DNA of 64,000 nt from Prostheceraeus crozeri (taxonomy: Eukaryota; Platyhelminthes; Polycladida; Euryleptidae): positions 62,001-126,000 of the forward strand of contig CAJQUW010003396.1 of the NCBI GenBank assembly GCA_907163375.1, in the 5' to 3' direction. Below are positions 53,139 to 64,000 of this stretch, piece by piece. A program made the position numbers and the translations under genes. Positions within the stretch are counted from its first letter, which is position 1. The number at the start of each line of letters is the position of its first letter. Under the pieces are notes generated by a model. It searched no databases. It was not told the DNA's origin and worked only from the letters and a program-made list of their open reading frames with translations.

Positions 53139-54109
53139 AGTGCTGCAATACCACCTGGTTTGAGATGTGGAATTGAGTTCCGTCCACTTACATTACGATT
53201 GATCTATAGATTCAGATATGTTTATTCTCACTATACTATAATGAGGTAGCCCTATGAAAGGACCTGTGCAAATACGTAAAGAAGCGACAGAGTGGATGGA
53301 CCAAAGGATTTGAATTGCTCTGATTCCTAACTTTGAGACTGAACTTATGCCAGGCATTTGTTTCCAACAAAACTAGTTGCGCTAGGTTATCGTATATGCA
53401 CATAGTGAGTATAAAAACCGACATCTTAAGCCACAATTCGAAGGGTGACGATAAAATCCATCACTACATTTTTACACCAACCGGTCTTGTTAAAGCAAAG
53501 AGCAGCTTAAAGCCTAGCACGATATTTCCACAATATCTAGAATATTATTTAATTTGGCATATCATTATCCGTCAAACCACTCAAATGTTGCATGTCTATC
53601 TAATCCACTTAATAACGAGCGCTGAATATCCTTCCATACATACCGGTAATTGATGAAATTAAACAATGTACTAGAACGTAAACGCAGTACAAATCAAAAT
53701 TTTTCAAAATGCAGAATGACAAGATTGTCATGAAATTAATTGACATCAAAGTTTTTGGCGTTCAAGTTTTCGATGGATGAATTTACTGTACACAAGTTCA
53801 AATTTATCATTCACATCCCTGAAGCATCACAAATTCCTGTTCAAAACAAATGCCGAAATTGGAAGTTCTCCTGATATCGAGTAGTTCTTTGTTCTCCGCT
53901 TTTGGTCTTCCGGTTGCGTAATTCCCGAACTTCATGTCAATTTATGTAATGCAGCACAGATGCATCAATGAAACCGCCATTGAGAACGGAACATCGCTCA
54001 ACATCCTAAACCCCTATGGTTAGCTCACATTTAAACTTTGATATCGACTGTCATATATCTAGACGATATCAGTATCATCCTGAAATTTAGAACAAAATCA
54101 TGAACTAGA

Positions 54110-54371
54110 TGCTGCTGCACGAAGTTATAATACTACGTAGACTGAAGCATGAAGAGCGTCTCTGTGAGCTATGTAATGTTTCAAAAGTGGATACTTTGTA
54201 TCACTTTATGATTGAATGTGACGTATGATAAAATGCGACAAGAAATCGCACCAGTGCTATGTTATCCCTCCAGTCTAACTGAGTTTCATGAATTGATGAA
54301 TAACCTGACTCCAAAAATATAAAACACATTGCTAAATTTCTTCAGAAAGCAAGCAACATGTGTTTGATCTC
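54110..54371 (+). pseudogene. non-LTR retrotransposon ORF2 extreme C-terminus (zinc-knuckle-like)
   Basis: Frames read LKHEERLCELCNVSKVDTLY then HFMIECDV; after a one-base frame change, KMRQEIAPVLCYPSS, FHELMNNLTPKI and LLNFFRKQATCV. The pattern E-x-R-x-C-x-x-C-x(6-8)-E-x-x-x-H-F-x-x-x-C-x-x-[YF] is the Cys/His block near the end of many LINE ORF2 proteins. One frameshift and one stop. No polymerase part is attached. Confidence 0.65.
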
Positions 54372-55843
54372 CAAGGAAAATGACTAATTAATATCCAAAA
54401 AATGATCAAAGTTCATTCCCCTCTCCTTCCTTACTTTTATTTTTATTGCCCGCACGCAATATTTTCATGAATGTGTTTCAGTATGTTCAAATGTGATACA
54501 ATTGAATGTTCTCCCATTGTTTTCCAAAATATTTGGAAACATACTTTTATTGATTGTCGATAAATACTGGGTTTCGCGACCTGATTGAAGCAAATTGATG
54601 AATCGAGTTGATCTTATGACCGCAGATGTCATGATTGTCAATCATCTCAGTTGGAAGATTATGTTTGAAGTTAAGAGTTGCAAATAAAAATAACTATTTA
54701 AGAGACTGAGTTCAATGCATATCCTCCTCTAATTCTTGTTGCAGCCATATATTGTATAAAACTTTTTCAACAAAATGTATAAAAGGATTATGTATGTACT
54801 CGTTGCTCAAACTTATCATTTATGCAACTCTTTTTGTAAATAAACATATGATATTTTGATATTGAGTTCAGTCGAGTTCGAAACAGCAAACTTGATTAAA
54901 ACATAGCGACATTGATTACCGCTTCTTTCGCACATCTTTATCAGCAAATGGGAAAGCGGTGGGATGCATTATACTACTTTAAAAACGACAATTAGTGCAT
55001 AAATTTTGCATTTAAACTATACATATTAAATATAGCTAAATAAATATTTTGTGATGAATAGAAAACGAAAAGCAAAATGCGGCAGCTAGGCTAAAAGGAT
55101 TTATGCAAAAAGTGTCCCATTAGACTATTTTTTTAGACTTTTTTGAGAATCAGGGCGACATCGATAGTCCAAGGATTATGATTCATTTCTCGCTTTAAGT
55201 CAGCGTGCACGAGAATAGCGAAAGAGGAATCATTCAGAGTTAACTGCGAACTAATTGTTTATCTGAGCTTATCATTACGTCAGTGCATTGTAACTGCTAT
55301 TATATGTGTTATGATCTCCATTTGTTTATAGAATATCGTCACTAAATGCGTACAGGAGAGACGGGAGAATAATGATTGATCTGTTGACAGTTAAGATGTA
55401 AATTGACCTCATGTTGAAGTCTCTAAATCGTGATCTACGTCCTACACAAGTTCTGCTAATATATTTTCACAATTCAAATAACAATGCAAGCAATGGGACA
55501 TCTAAGAATTCAACATACAAAAGCAAGCTGAAATCAAATGGAGTAAAATGTGATAGAAATGCTGTTTTAGATAGACCCTATTGGAGCAGACATTATAAAT
55601 CCGTGATATCGTCCGTACAGTTTGTATGTCATGATATGCACATTGTTGACACATTGTAGACAGTCTTGTTCATCAATGTACGATTTATCTACTAAAAGAT
55701 ATTGCATTAACGAATTAGTTTTAAGCAACATGTCTACCTTCTGTTCTTATGCGGCAGTCATTTACAGTGTATGTAATGGTAGAAGAATGCCTGGTAGAAA
55801 GACTTAGTAGCTCAGCATTGGGTCTCAATGTTAAAAAATCTCA

Positions 55844-55954
55844 AGCGATTCGGTTAATGTGTTCTGGTTGCATAATCTGAGATCAATTCCTTTTGTCTTC
55901 TGCTATGAAGAATTGATCCCAGATTTGAGACCAGAGGATGTTTATGTAATCGCT
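55844..55954. repeat. 111-bp imperfect hairpin
   Basis: The left arm AGCGATT...ATCTGAGATCAATTC and the right arm GAATTGATCCCAGAT...AATCGCT pair over about 48 bp with roughly a quarter mismatches and a short loop near 55895-55905. It could be a tiny foldback or a small-RNA precursor; the sequence alone does not decide. Confidence 0.55.
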
Positions 55955-56985
55955 TCAAATTTTACTAAGTTGTTTTTTCATTAATTTATATTCAATCTAG
56001 ACCCCAAGCTAAGTGAAATTTGAATTTTTAGAAATATCAATTTTTGAGTCACCCATCAAACTCGGTGTGGAATCTCTACACCTCAACATAAATCAACACA
56101 ATTCTGCATGGTATCTTACATTGTCCGTCGATAACGATATAGTCTGCGATCATTTTGAAATTCTAAAAAGAGCTTTTTCCGCTCTACCCTAATGCCCACA
56201 AAACATTAGTATCTAAAATATCACAACATTGCTTAAACTCGGCATAATTTATTGACGGTATGGTCATACAGTAAATTCCACTCATCAAAATCGCCTCAAG
56301 TAAAAGTGAAAAGCCTATATTGAACGAATTTAAATTAGAAATCGATAACTCCTTCCCATTCCGATTGATAATAATACACAGTTGACATTTATAAGCGCAA
56401 TCTACAACAAGGATAAGAGCAAAAAACGGCCGCAAAAAGTAACGCTACTTCTATCTTATTTAAAGGAGACTTCAAACTGCTTCAAACAACCAGATTTGCC
56501 AATCATTTCCTTAACTGAGTTTATTTGGGTCTCTTTTCATCATTGTTGACTGCTGTGATTATGAAAGTTGGACATGCAAGGTGTTATTGGTAGCGATTTA
56601 CCCGCACATAACTGAGGTAGCGCTTTGAGCGCCGATGAGATTTCTTGCAATATCATTTATTCATTTGACAGAAAGATCGGCAACAAGCATAACAGTCATA
56701 CTCTATGCATTTAATGTCTTAGATAGTGTTCACGCACACAATTGCTGCGTACTTTCCAACTACCTGAACACATGCATCATTTCATGATTAAAATAATTGA
56801 ATAATTGCTGATGATGGCTATTAGTGGAAAATTGCGTTCGTTGTTTTGAGCAAACGTATTGAAAACTTTTCTGTACATGTTCACTGCTCGATTGTAGCAA
56901 ATAAGAGTTAATTGTTGCCCTTGTTAAATTCTTGCCTATTTTCATGAAATTAAACAACACATCAATTAGAATTTGCCATTCTACA

Positions 56986-57664
56986 TTCCGTCGCCAGAAC
57001 GAATTTCTGCAGAGAACAAGGATTAAAACGAGACTTTCACAGAATGATGCACACTCTATGACTATTGACAAGCTGCGTGTCTGCCGAGTTCTACCTAGTC
57101 CCCTTTCTTGTCAGAAAGGAGCAAGTATAAATGCATGCAAATCTAAAGAGAATTTCTATGCTTTCTATTCTGATTTAAAGAAAAGAATCAAATTAGAGCC
57201 ATAGTTGTTGGCATGAGATGTCTTCAAGTCATAAAGTCATGTTTTCATGAACATTTTTCTACGAAGCTTAACAGATTCAGATTTAGCAAGTGTGATGATG
57301 TCAGCAGACACAATTATTTATGCAATTTTTGTCACACACGAATGTATGACAGATCAGAAGTATGTTGATAACAAATACCCATGAAAGGAAATGACTTGAA
57401 GACATTCCATGCCAACTTTATGGCTCTAGACTTCGTACTTCACTTTAACAGAGAAATCATAGAAAATCTCATTTCTACTGAAAGCCTCAGTCTGCCGCCC
57501 AGTGGATTTACATGCTTTTCTTTGATCCTGTCTGACAGGAGTAGTAGACGAGTATAACTTGGCAGACGCGCGTGGATTCGTAGTAGCCGCAGGTTGCACA
57601 TTGTTATGCAAAAGCATTATTTTTCGGCCTCGTTCACTGCAGCAGCTCGTTCTGGCGGCCGGAC
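56986..57664. mobile_element. foldback MITE, copy 5 (most diverged)
   Basis: Left end TTCCGTCGCCAGAACGAAT, right end GCTCGTTCTGGCGGCCGGAC. Internal family marks are still readable: GAGACTTTCACAGAATGATG at 57030, GTCTGCCGAGTTCTA at 57079, GGAAATGACTTGAAGACATT at about 57387, CTTTGATCCTGTCTGACAGG at about 57520. It lies upstream of exon A, unlike copies 1-4. Confidence 0.82.
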
Positions 57665-59136
57665 TAAACATAAACAGTTCTGCACTAGAGGCATGAATGC
57701 GCGTATTACAAATGATGTAGGCCTACTTAGAATAAATATGGAAGAAAAATGAAAGAAGTCTAGGCAAGCTGATACCAAGGCTGTGACGCCGGAATGTCAC
57801 AGCGAATTACAGAACGGGTACGTTCTCAACTCACGTGATAGCACTTGAATACATTTCCTCCTGGTATGCTCCTGAAGAAGAACTTTACTTTGAGTATGCA
57901 CTCATCATTTACTGCGGAGTCTCTCCTGCAGTAAATGAAGTCGCATCTTGCTTGCTTTTTACAAAACTTGATGCATGCATGTAAGTGAGTGTAGTATTAG
58001 ATATTGATAAAAGTACTTCCATGTCAACAAGTGAAAATGAAGACACTGTTTCTTTAATAATGCTGTTTATAAATACATACACATGTTTTACAAAAGATCC
58101 TTCTCACATCAAGGCAGTGTATATTTATCATCACGGCAAGGCTTCTTGTCTGAAACAATCATAAACAGCAACTGCTTCAAGGCGAGCTCAGAGTGTCGTT
58201 GAAAGAATTCAATGCTTCTGACTTTCGCGTATTCCCGGGAATTGGAAAATGCTAATTTGCTCTTCCCGTACTCCTGGGTATGTTTTCAAATTTCATACGA
58301 TGCTTGCCAATTATTATTTCTCATTGAAAGCTATTAAAATATTTCACTGCAATCAGTACGTTATGTAGAATATTGGTAAAGGATGTCATATTATTTCTAA
58401 ATATTGGCATATTTCATAGTGATGACATAGTCACATTGTCTATGTAATAGTATCTACTTCTGTTACGGAATCCCACACAACGTGAAGTACAGTATTCTAA
58501 TGCTGCTACACTTGGTTGCATGATATAGTGTTATACATGTTGTCAGGTATTTCAGGTTCCTGTGATATTATGCTATCGTTGAATTGATGAAAATTCCCTG
58601 ATTTGCATTATGATTGTGTTACGTTAACTAAACACAACACAGCCTAACTCTAAAATCTCTTTTATCACGACTTTAAAGATTCTGCCCAAGTAGCAATCAC
58701 ATACAGCGTTCAAAACTTTGTTATCATTAGCCTCATGGTTTCTAATTATTGATATGTGTGCCTATTACATGATTGATGAAAGAAACGGTAAATACATTCA
58801 ACTATGTTTATTAAATGAGGTTGATAATGACCACAGGAAAAATATACGATCGCAGATACTATTAATAAAATTTTCCAATTGGATTCTTAACATTATCCAC
58901 CGACAGACTGTCAATCACCTGTTCAAACTGCAACGACAACAATCACATTTTGTTCTTTCTGAAGCCCTTGATGCATTCTCTTGCAGTTCACAGGGAGGAA
59001 GTCCCACAGATGGGAATTCCCACGGAAACTCTGGTATTTTGAGTTTAGAAAAAAACGTTGTTATTGACAAATAAAGGTCTGTCGTAGTACATTGAATGTC
59101 TGAAGAGAATGACAACTATTAAGTCAATGCAAGACA

Positions 59137-59239
59137 CCAACACCCTTAATTCCTCGACCGCACTCGCCCGACCCAGGAATCAAACCGTAGTCCGCGGTGG
59201 AGACGAGCTCGCACCTTCTTCACTAGGCCACGCTGACGG
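59137..59239 (-). repeat. tRNA-derived SINE family B, minus-strand copy
   Basis: On the minus strand: CAGCGTGGCCTAGTGAAGAA, GGTGCGAGCTCGTCTCC, a B-box-like ACGGTTTGATTCCTGG, then GTCGGGCGAGTGCGGTCGAG and a GGGTGTTGG end. It lies head to head with the plus copy 90 bp away. Confidence 0.75.
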
Positions 59240-59329
59240 TACAAAAGGAATGCGAGTGAAGGAAGTAGTCATCTCCAAGCGATATCAAGAGCTTATTGTC
59301 GTATTATCATTGACAGAATGCTATCAACA

Positions 59330-59430
59330 GTCAGCGTGGCCTACTGAAGAAGGTGCGAGCTCGTCTCCGCCGCGGACATCGGTTCGATTCCTGGGTCGGG
59401 CGAGTGCGGTCGGGGACTCAAGGGTGTTGG
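59330..59430 (+). repeat. tRNA-derived SINE family B, plus-strand copy
   Basis: GTCAGCGTGGCCTACTGAAG, GAGCTCGTCTCCGCCGCGGA, then B-box GGTTCGATTCCTGG, GTCGGGCGAGTGCGGTCGGG and GGGTGTTGG. Nearly identical to the complement of 59137-59239. Confidence 0.75.
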
Positions 59431-60689
59431 AGTAGCTTTCACTCTCTACATATTCAACGTTGTAATTCCATTTGCAACACCCAAATGTGAAATATTCGGT
59501 GTTTTCATTGTACAGATCAGTAAAAGCAGTATCCATTACTATTAATTACAGAAACTTGTATGAATAGTATTTTCATTGTATGCGAGGCTGTCATAATTAA
59601 CCATTTTAACTGTTTTCGTACATATTCTCAATCATTACATTTCGCTCCAACGAATCTTCCTCCGCAGAAGCGTCAAGATTTGCTGGGCACTAAGCAAACG
59701 TTGAAACTCCATACACTGGGAGATTACTAACAGAATGTTCTCCTCACGATCTCTATTCCTGACTATGCCACATCAGCAGATCCTGATTCCCAGCATAGCG
59801 AGATCGCGAGAAGTAACCGCAGACTCCTAACTGCGCAATTCCGTGAAATAGCTACATTGAAGTGAATGAATATCGAAGCAGAGTTGGGGAAAAGAGTACA
59901 TACATTCAAGTAGTCTAACACGAGCAAAATAGAATGCACATTGGGAAAATTACGAAGTTTACCGACGAGGAAGAAGTGGAAATACGTTAATGTTCAAAAA
60001 TAAAAGATATTTGAGTCAAATAGGAAAAATGAAAGGACAAAATCAAAGAGCAAAGCTACGAAGAGAGATTGTGACTTTCATTACTCATTACGTCTGTGTG
60101 AATTCCCCATAATTGGTGAAACGGGGATTCAACAGAAATGGACACAGCTTCACCGTAAAGAACGCTTTGTTAGCTTGTACATTGCAGTCACTGGAAGAAT
60201 AACAATATCTAATTGCCAGCTTATCCACATCATCATTCAGAAATATTTTCAGTGGGATAAAAGCAACTAAGCCAACTTTAAACGATCTTAAATTAGAGAA
60301 AACTTGGAATTGTTCAAAATGTATTACTTGGCTCGCCAAGTCTTTCAATCATTGCTTGCGCATGTGGTCATCGAAGAGCGAATTGTCGATAGATGCACAT
60401 TAATCAAGTGATTTGTAAACCTTGTGTTAGGAACTTATGAAGCCATATATTAAAACGTTTGAGAAAAACTAATTTGATAACAAATCTATGAATTTCTGCC
60501 TCGACCCTGACCCTTGTATTCGGTACAAAAACAAGTACCGACACGAAATGTTCAAAGTGCACGACATAAACCCAAAATTCATACAGAAAAATTGCATATA
60601 TAACTTGAATGAGCTATTTTTTGACAGGGTAGCGAATCAATGCAATGAGTCGTATGTTTTGCTGTAACAAATTGGTGATTATCATAAAC

Positions 60690-61269
60690 CAGTTGTGGGC
60701 AACCAAGTTGGGATGGAGTGCCACAAGTAGTGCCCCGCGAGGGGGCTCGCGGGCCACCAATTTTAGAAGACAGAAATAGGTATGTTCAAAATTCATTCAT
60801 TGAGCGCTTTTGAGAGTAATTTTAAGGACTGCTGTACTATGCATGTACATAGTGGTTAGCACATGGCATAATTGTATTTGTAAATGTACGCAGCAGCAGT
60901 GTACTCAACAGTCAAACCTAAGACTTTTAAAATAGGTACACTCTGCATTCTTGCTAAGCACTCAGCACAAAAAGAATGAGAGTGGGATAAATGGAACTCG
61001 GTCACATGGAAGAAAGGCTCCGAGCCTAATGTGCTTCCGAGTATAAACAAAGTTCATTTATTTTTATTTATTTATTCAACTAAACTGTTGTCTTTCAAGA
61101 AACTGCATTTTACATCCTAAAATCTATATGAATAATGAAATGTAGCTTTTTTGTAATATGAAATGATAGCAATATGACGTTATCGGTAATATGATAATAA
61201 GAACGTAAGTTAAGAATAAGTTGCGGACCACCCAACATGGGTCGGCGGGCCACACGCTGCCTACCACTG
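60690..61269. mobile_element. hAT-type nonautonomous element (580 bp)
   Basis: Left end CAGTTGTGGGCAACC (60690), right end complement CAGTGGTAGGCAGC (to 61269). Both ends hold GCGGGCCAC blocks (about 60748-60756 and 61243-61252). Flanking octamers TCATAAAC and TCATCAGC agree at 6 of 8 positions. The interior is AT-rich without a transposase. Confidence 0.7.
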
Positions 61270-61911
61270 TCATCAGCTATAACGGCACGATTGCAGTGTT
61301 ATATCAATGAGTTAGTCACGAAACAACAATTTTTGCTTTTGAAGCAATGCCTGAGATTATTCTCATCAATCACTCTTGTACATGATAAAGGATGGACTAT
61401 AAAAAGTTAATAAAAAATATGAAAATGTGCAAAATGCAATTATTGCAGTTCCTGAACCGTTAGACAGTTTCTATTGCTTCACTATGGATTATCTGATTAA
61501 ATCCAATTGCTGCATTTGTAAGTCACCACAAATTATTTACAAGTTGCTGACAGGCTTAGGTTGATCAATTTTAACTCACAACCGCCGAGAGAAATCTGCA
61601 TTTATACATTTCTATGTTTTCTCAAGAGTCTGAATCTTAAGATTGTGCACAATTATGCAACAAAAATATCTCAAAGCTAGAATGAAAGCATAACAATGAA
61701 ATATTACTCGAATCATGCAGATACAGTAAATGGTCCCTATGTGCCCCTCATTCACCGCAGTTAATTTTTGAACATTATGATTGAGACGAATCGGAGCTAT
61801 GTACATGAACCTGGAACCTTGACTACCTGCATTGAGTGGCTGTATTTTGCGACGTCCGTCACAACTTTGAGTAAGATAATAGACCTCGCGGGTAGTTTTG
61901 ATTATTGGTGC
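61270..61911. other. AT-rich spacer, nothing seen
   Basis: No gene or repeat supported. Confidence 0.55.
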
Positions 61912-62015
61912 AAAAAGTAGCTCAGTTGGTAGAGCACATGTCTAGTTAACCTGGGTCGTAGGTTCGAATCCTGCCAGCCATACATCTTTTGCATGGCAAT
62001 TTGATCTATCGTTTA
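61912..62015 (+). repeat. tRNA-derived SINE family A, copy 3
   Basis: A clear polymerase III promoter pair: A-box AGTAGCTCAGTTGGTAGAGC at about 61915 and B-box GGTTCGAATCC at about 61961-61972. The T-arm GTAGG/CCTGC pairs. The would-be acceptor ends (AAAAA side and CAGCCAT side) do not pair. The following CATCTTTTGCATGGCAATTT and GATCTATCG is the same body as in copies 1 and 2. It is therefore a SINE rather than a tRNA gene. Confidence 0.72.
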
Positions 62016-64000
62016 TTTAATTTCATTCTGTTGTTAAGTGAAAAAAATATTGAATCATTTCAAAATTTGAGTTAGGATGAAAGTAAGGGAGAATTATCAT
62101 CGCATTTCGATTTAATAACAGCGGATAGAGGAAAATGGGAAAATTCTGAGATTACATAATATATAGAGTAGAAGAGCGCGAGAGGCACGAATATTCTCAG
62201 ATGGCAGCGAGAGATGTTCCTAATGGAAGGAAAGTGCTAAAAACGTGAGTCATAATGATCGTAACGCAAGCCTAGGAGACAATAAACTAAAACTTCCCAC
62301 TCCCTGACGGTTTTGGCAAATCCAATAGGACAAATTGTTCAGACGTTAATTACAGCTGTTTCTTTACAGTTCACTTCTTAATAAAGTGTTGTAGTAATTA
62401 AACTCGATAGCAGTTCACGAATCAATTGTGGTTACATAATTCAGTCACAGTCTTCCGTCATTATTCCAATTATCCCCCAGCATTTCGGTAGATTTAAACC
62501 AATAATTATTAACTGCAAAATTCGTGAAACTGAACCGTTCTCTGACCAGATGTTGATGGTCTTCTAAACGATATTGGTGGAACATGTGATAAAACCATTA
62601 GCCGACTGCTTTAATGTGCTTACTGGTTACGCTTTAACCTCACCACCTGGAAAATTTGAGGATCCTAACACAGAGAAGCATGAGAACGCTCTTTTTTCAT
62701 TAATGGTGAAATAATACGTAAGGGCTGTCGTGAAATGCATCGCGAGAATCAAAGAATGAACAACCTTTTTTCAACTCAGTCTTCACAAGCCAAAACGATG
62801 ACTGAAGACCGCAGTCTGTTCAAACCTCATAATGCTGGTATATCCCCACAAACAGCGTTTCCTCTAGATTGGGAAGAATAGGAAGCAAATATGAAAGCAT
62901 TTTCCATACCACTTATTCTATTAGAGAAAAGAATGTTTCCAGCAGCGATCATCATGACGTTTCATTTTCTTATCATTTTGAAATTCTGAATCTTAAGAAT
63001 CGCCCAAAATAGTGGACGGAAATAGAATCATATCATGGCTTCCTTGAATTTTATTTACAATTCATTCCTTCATTTCCAGCTTGCTTTGGTGACATTTAGA
63101 TGAAGTCCCGGCGTATGATAAAACGTTTCTAATGTACACTGGGGATTCTCTTTGTATATAAGATTAGGTCTCCAACTTAGGTTCGCCGCCAGACGTCGAC
63201 GTGATTCAGCGACAATGAGTCAAGTCTATGTTAGCCTGCCTTTTGATGCCTGCGCAATTTCATGAAGTATATTTGATAACCGAGATGAATTTCAGATCTC
63301 TAGTTGTTCCTCACGTTTCTCATTCTTATTTGCGGCATGTTCGGCGAGAACTTCAACGTTTCATTATCTCCATCGAGCCTAGCCAGTGACAAGCCGACTG
63401 GGACATTATTGTGCAACTCTATCACGAGACTTCGCACACTCCAGTTATAATCCCACCTCATGACCTCTTTGATATCACAGTGCACACCTACATCGATGCA
63501 CTCCATTCAATTCATTAACGAATATGTTTGCTACTTCGAAATTGATTTGATTTTTCAACAACTTTGATGCGCCATGTTAGTAAACGTGGAAATTATGCAT
63601 TTTCCAAATATGTAGCAAAAAATCTGATAACTTGGGCTTAAAGATATTTTTATTTTTCAGCGAAATTTATGTTATATTTTTGTATTTATATAATATTTCT
63701 TATATATTATATACATTTTTTTATATTTCAGTCAAATTATGACATGAAATATATGATTTGCTTATGCAGACTGATAAATATTGGCTTTGTTAGCATTATT
63801 GTGCATTTGGTCAATAGATAAATGGATATTATTCATGCAATAATGTTTATTGTAAAACCTTGTTTACATATAGAACTATTTAAACCGAATTTTGAAAAAC
63901 GTTTGCTATTTCACTTCAAAGGTTTTTTATTTGAAAGGAATCGATGGAAAATTCTTCTATGAAAACCGATAAAAACAAAAACATAATATTTTTGTTTCAA

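Larger units (their letters stand above)
53139..64000. other. 5' flank or upstream intron of the espin-like gene
   Basis: No ankyrin-repeat or other espin exon was recognised on the minus strand here. Repeats listed separately account for part of it. The stretches 53139-54109, 54372-55843, 55955-56985, 57665-59136, 59431-60689 and 62016-64000 show no supported gene. Confidence 0.5.

Noticed and set aside
52868-53249. Open frames near 53000 with PTRTSFEG or RLVGLEPAT sequences
   Set aside because: They run through the tRNA-derived SINE cores, which often leave spurious open frames.
61912-61985. A functional tRNA gene
   Set aside because: A-box, B-box and T-arm are present, but the acceptor stem does not pair and the downstream body is shared with two other copies, so it is a SINE.
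63300-63506. 68-codon minus-strand frame as a further upstream exon of the espin-like gene
   Set aside because: No ankyrin or other known motif and no convincing acceptor/donor pair at its edges.

Overview
This is a window from an AT-rich invertebrate animal nuclear genome: very long introns, GT-AG splice sites, tRNA-derived SINEs, several non-LTR retrotransposon remnants and many cut-and-paste DNA transposons. The species cannot be named from the sequence. The palindrome TAGGCCTA is over-represented (seven copies seen).

The one host gene I can support lies on the minus strand between about 52508 and 5525. Seven exons with matching splice phases encode the C-terminal 593 residues of an espin/forked-type actin-bundling protein. 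In order they hold a Ser-rich region, a short helical stretch, a large proline-rich exon with profilin-type polyproline runs, a WH2 actin-binding exon, and three consecutive exons each carrying one copy of the espin actin-bundling motif P-x-W-[KR]-R-x(4)-K-K, ending in a stop at 5525-5527. The N-terminal part (ankyrin repeats in relatives) is not found here and presumably lies beyond 64000 or in unrecognised exons.

Nearly everything else is transposon debris in the introns and flanks. Region by region: 2808-5062 is a decayed hAT element just past the gene's stop codon. The intron 5651-7039 has a non-LTR RT remnant. The intron 7145-12035 has a hAT-like element (7275-9955) enclosing piggyBac debris, then foldback MITE copy 1. 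The 31-kb intron 12140-43508 has a 47-bp tandem repeat, a deleted pogo/Tigger element with an internal hairpin, an inverted-repeat element with a truncated transposase and MITE copy 2 inside it, a Tc1-like DD34E transposase, a SINE, MITE copy 3, a 440-bp foldback, a LINE 3' end, a 28-bp minisatellite, a nearly complete piggyBac element (34951-38144) whose transposase is broken by four same-direction frame changes, a 70-bp hAT-type miniature element and a LINE fragment ending in (TA)n. The intron 43644-47830 holds MITE copy 4; 49173-52299 holds a hAT-type nonautonomous element with a perfect 8-bp target duplication. Upstream of 52508 are SINE pairs, a LINE remnant, MITE copy 5 and another hAT-type element.

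No CRISPR, operon or other prokaryotic feature is present. No clear new biochemical system was found; the most unusual structures are the foldback family (five copies), the Tigger hairpin built of 21-bp repeats, the long inverted repeat at 30447-30886 and the same-direction frameshifts in the piggyBac transposase. All target-site duplications, splice phases and repeat alignments were read by eye.
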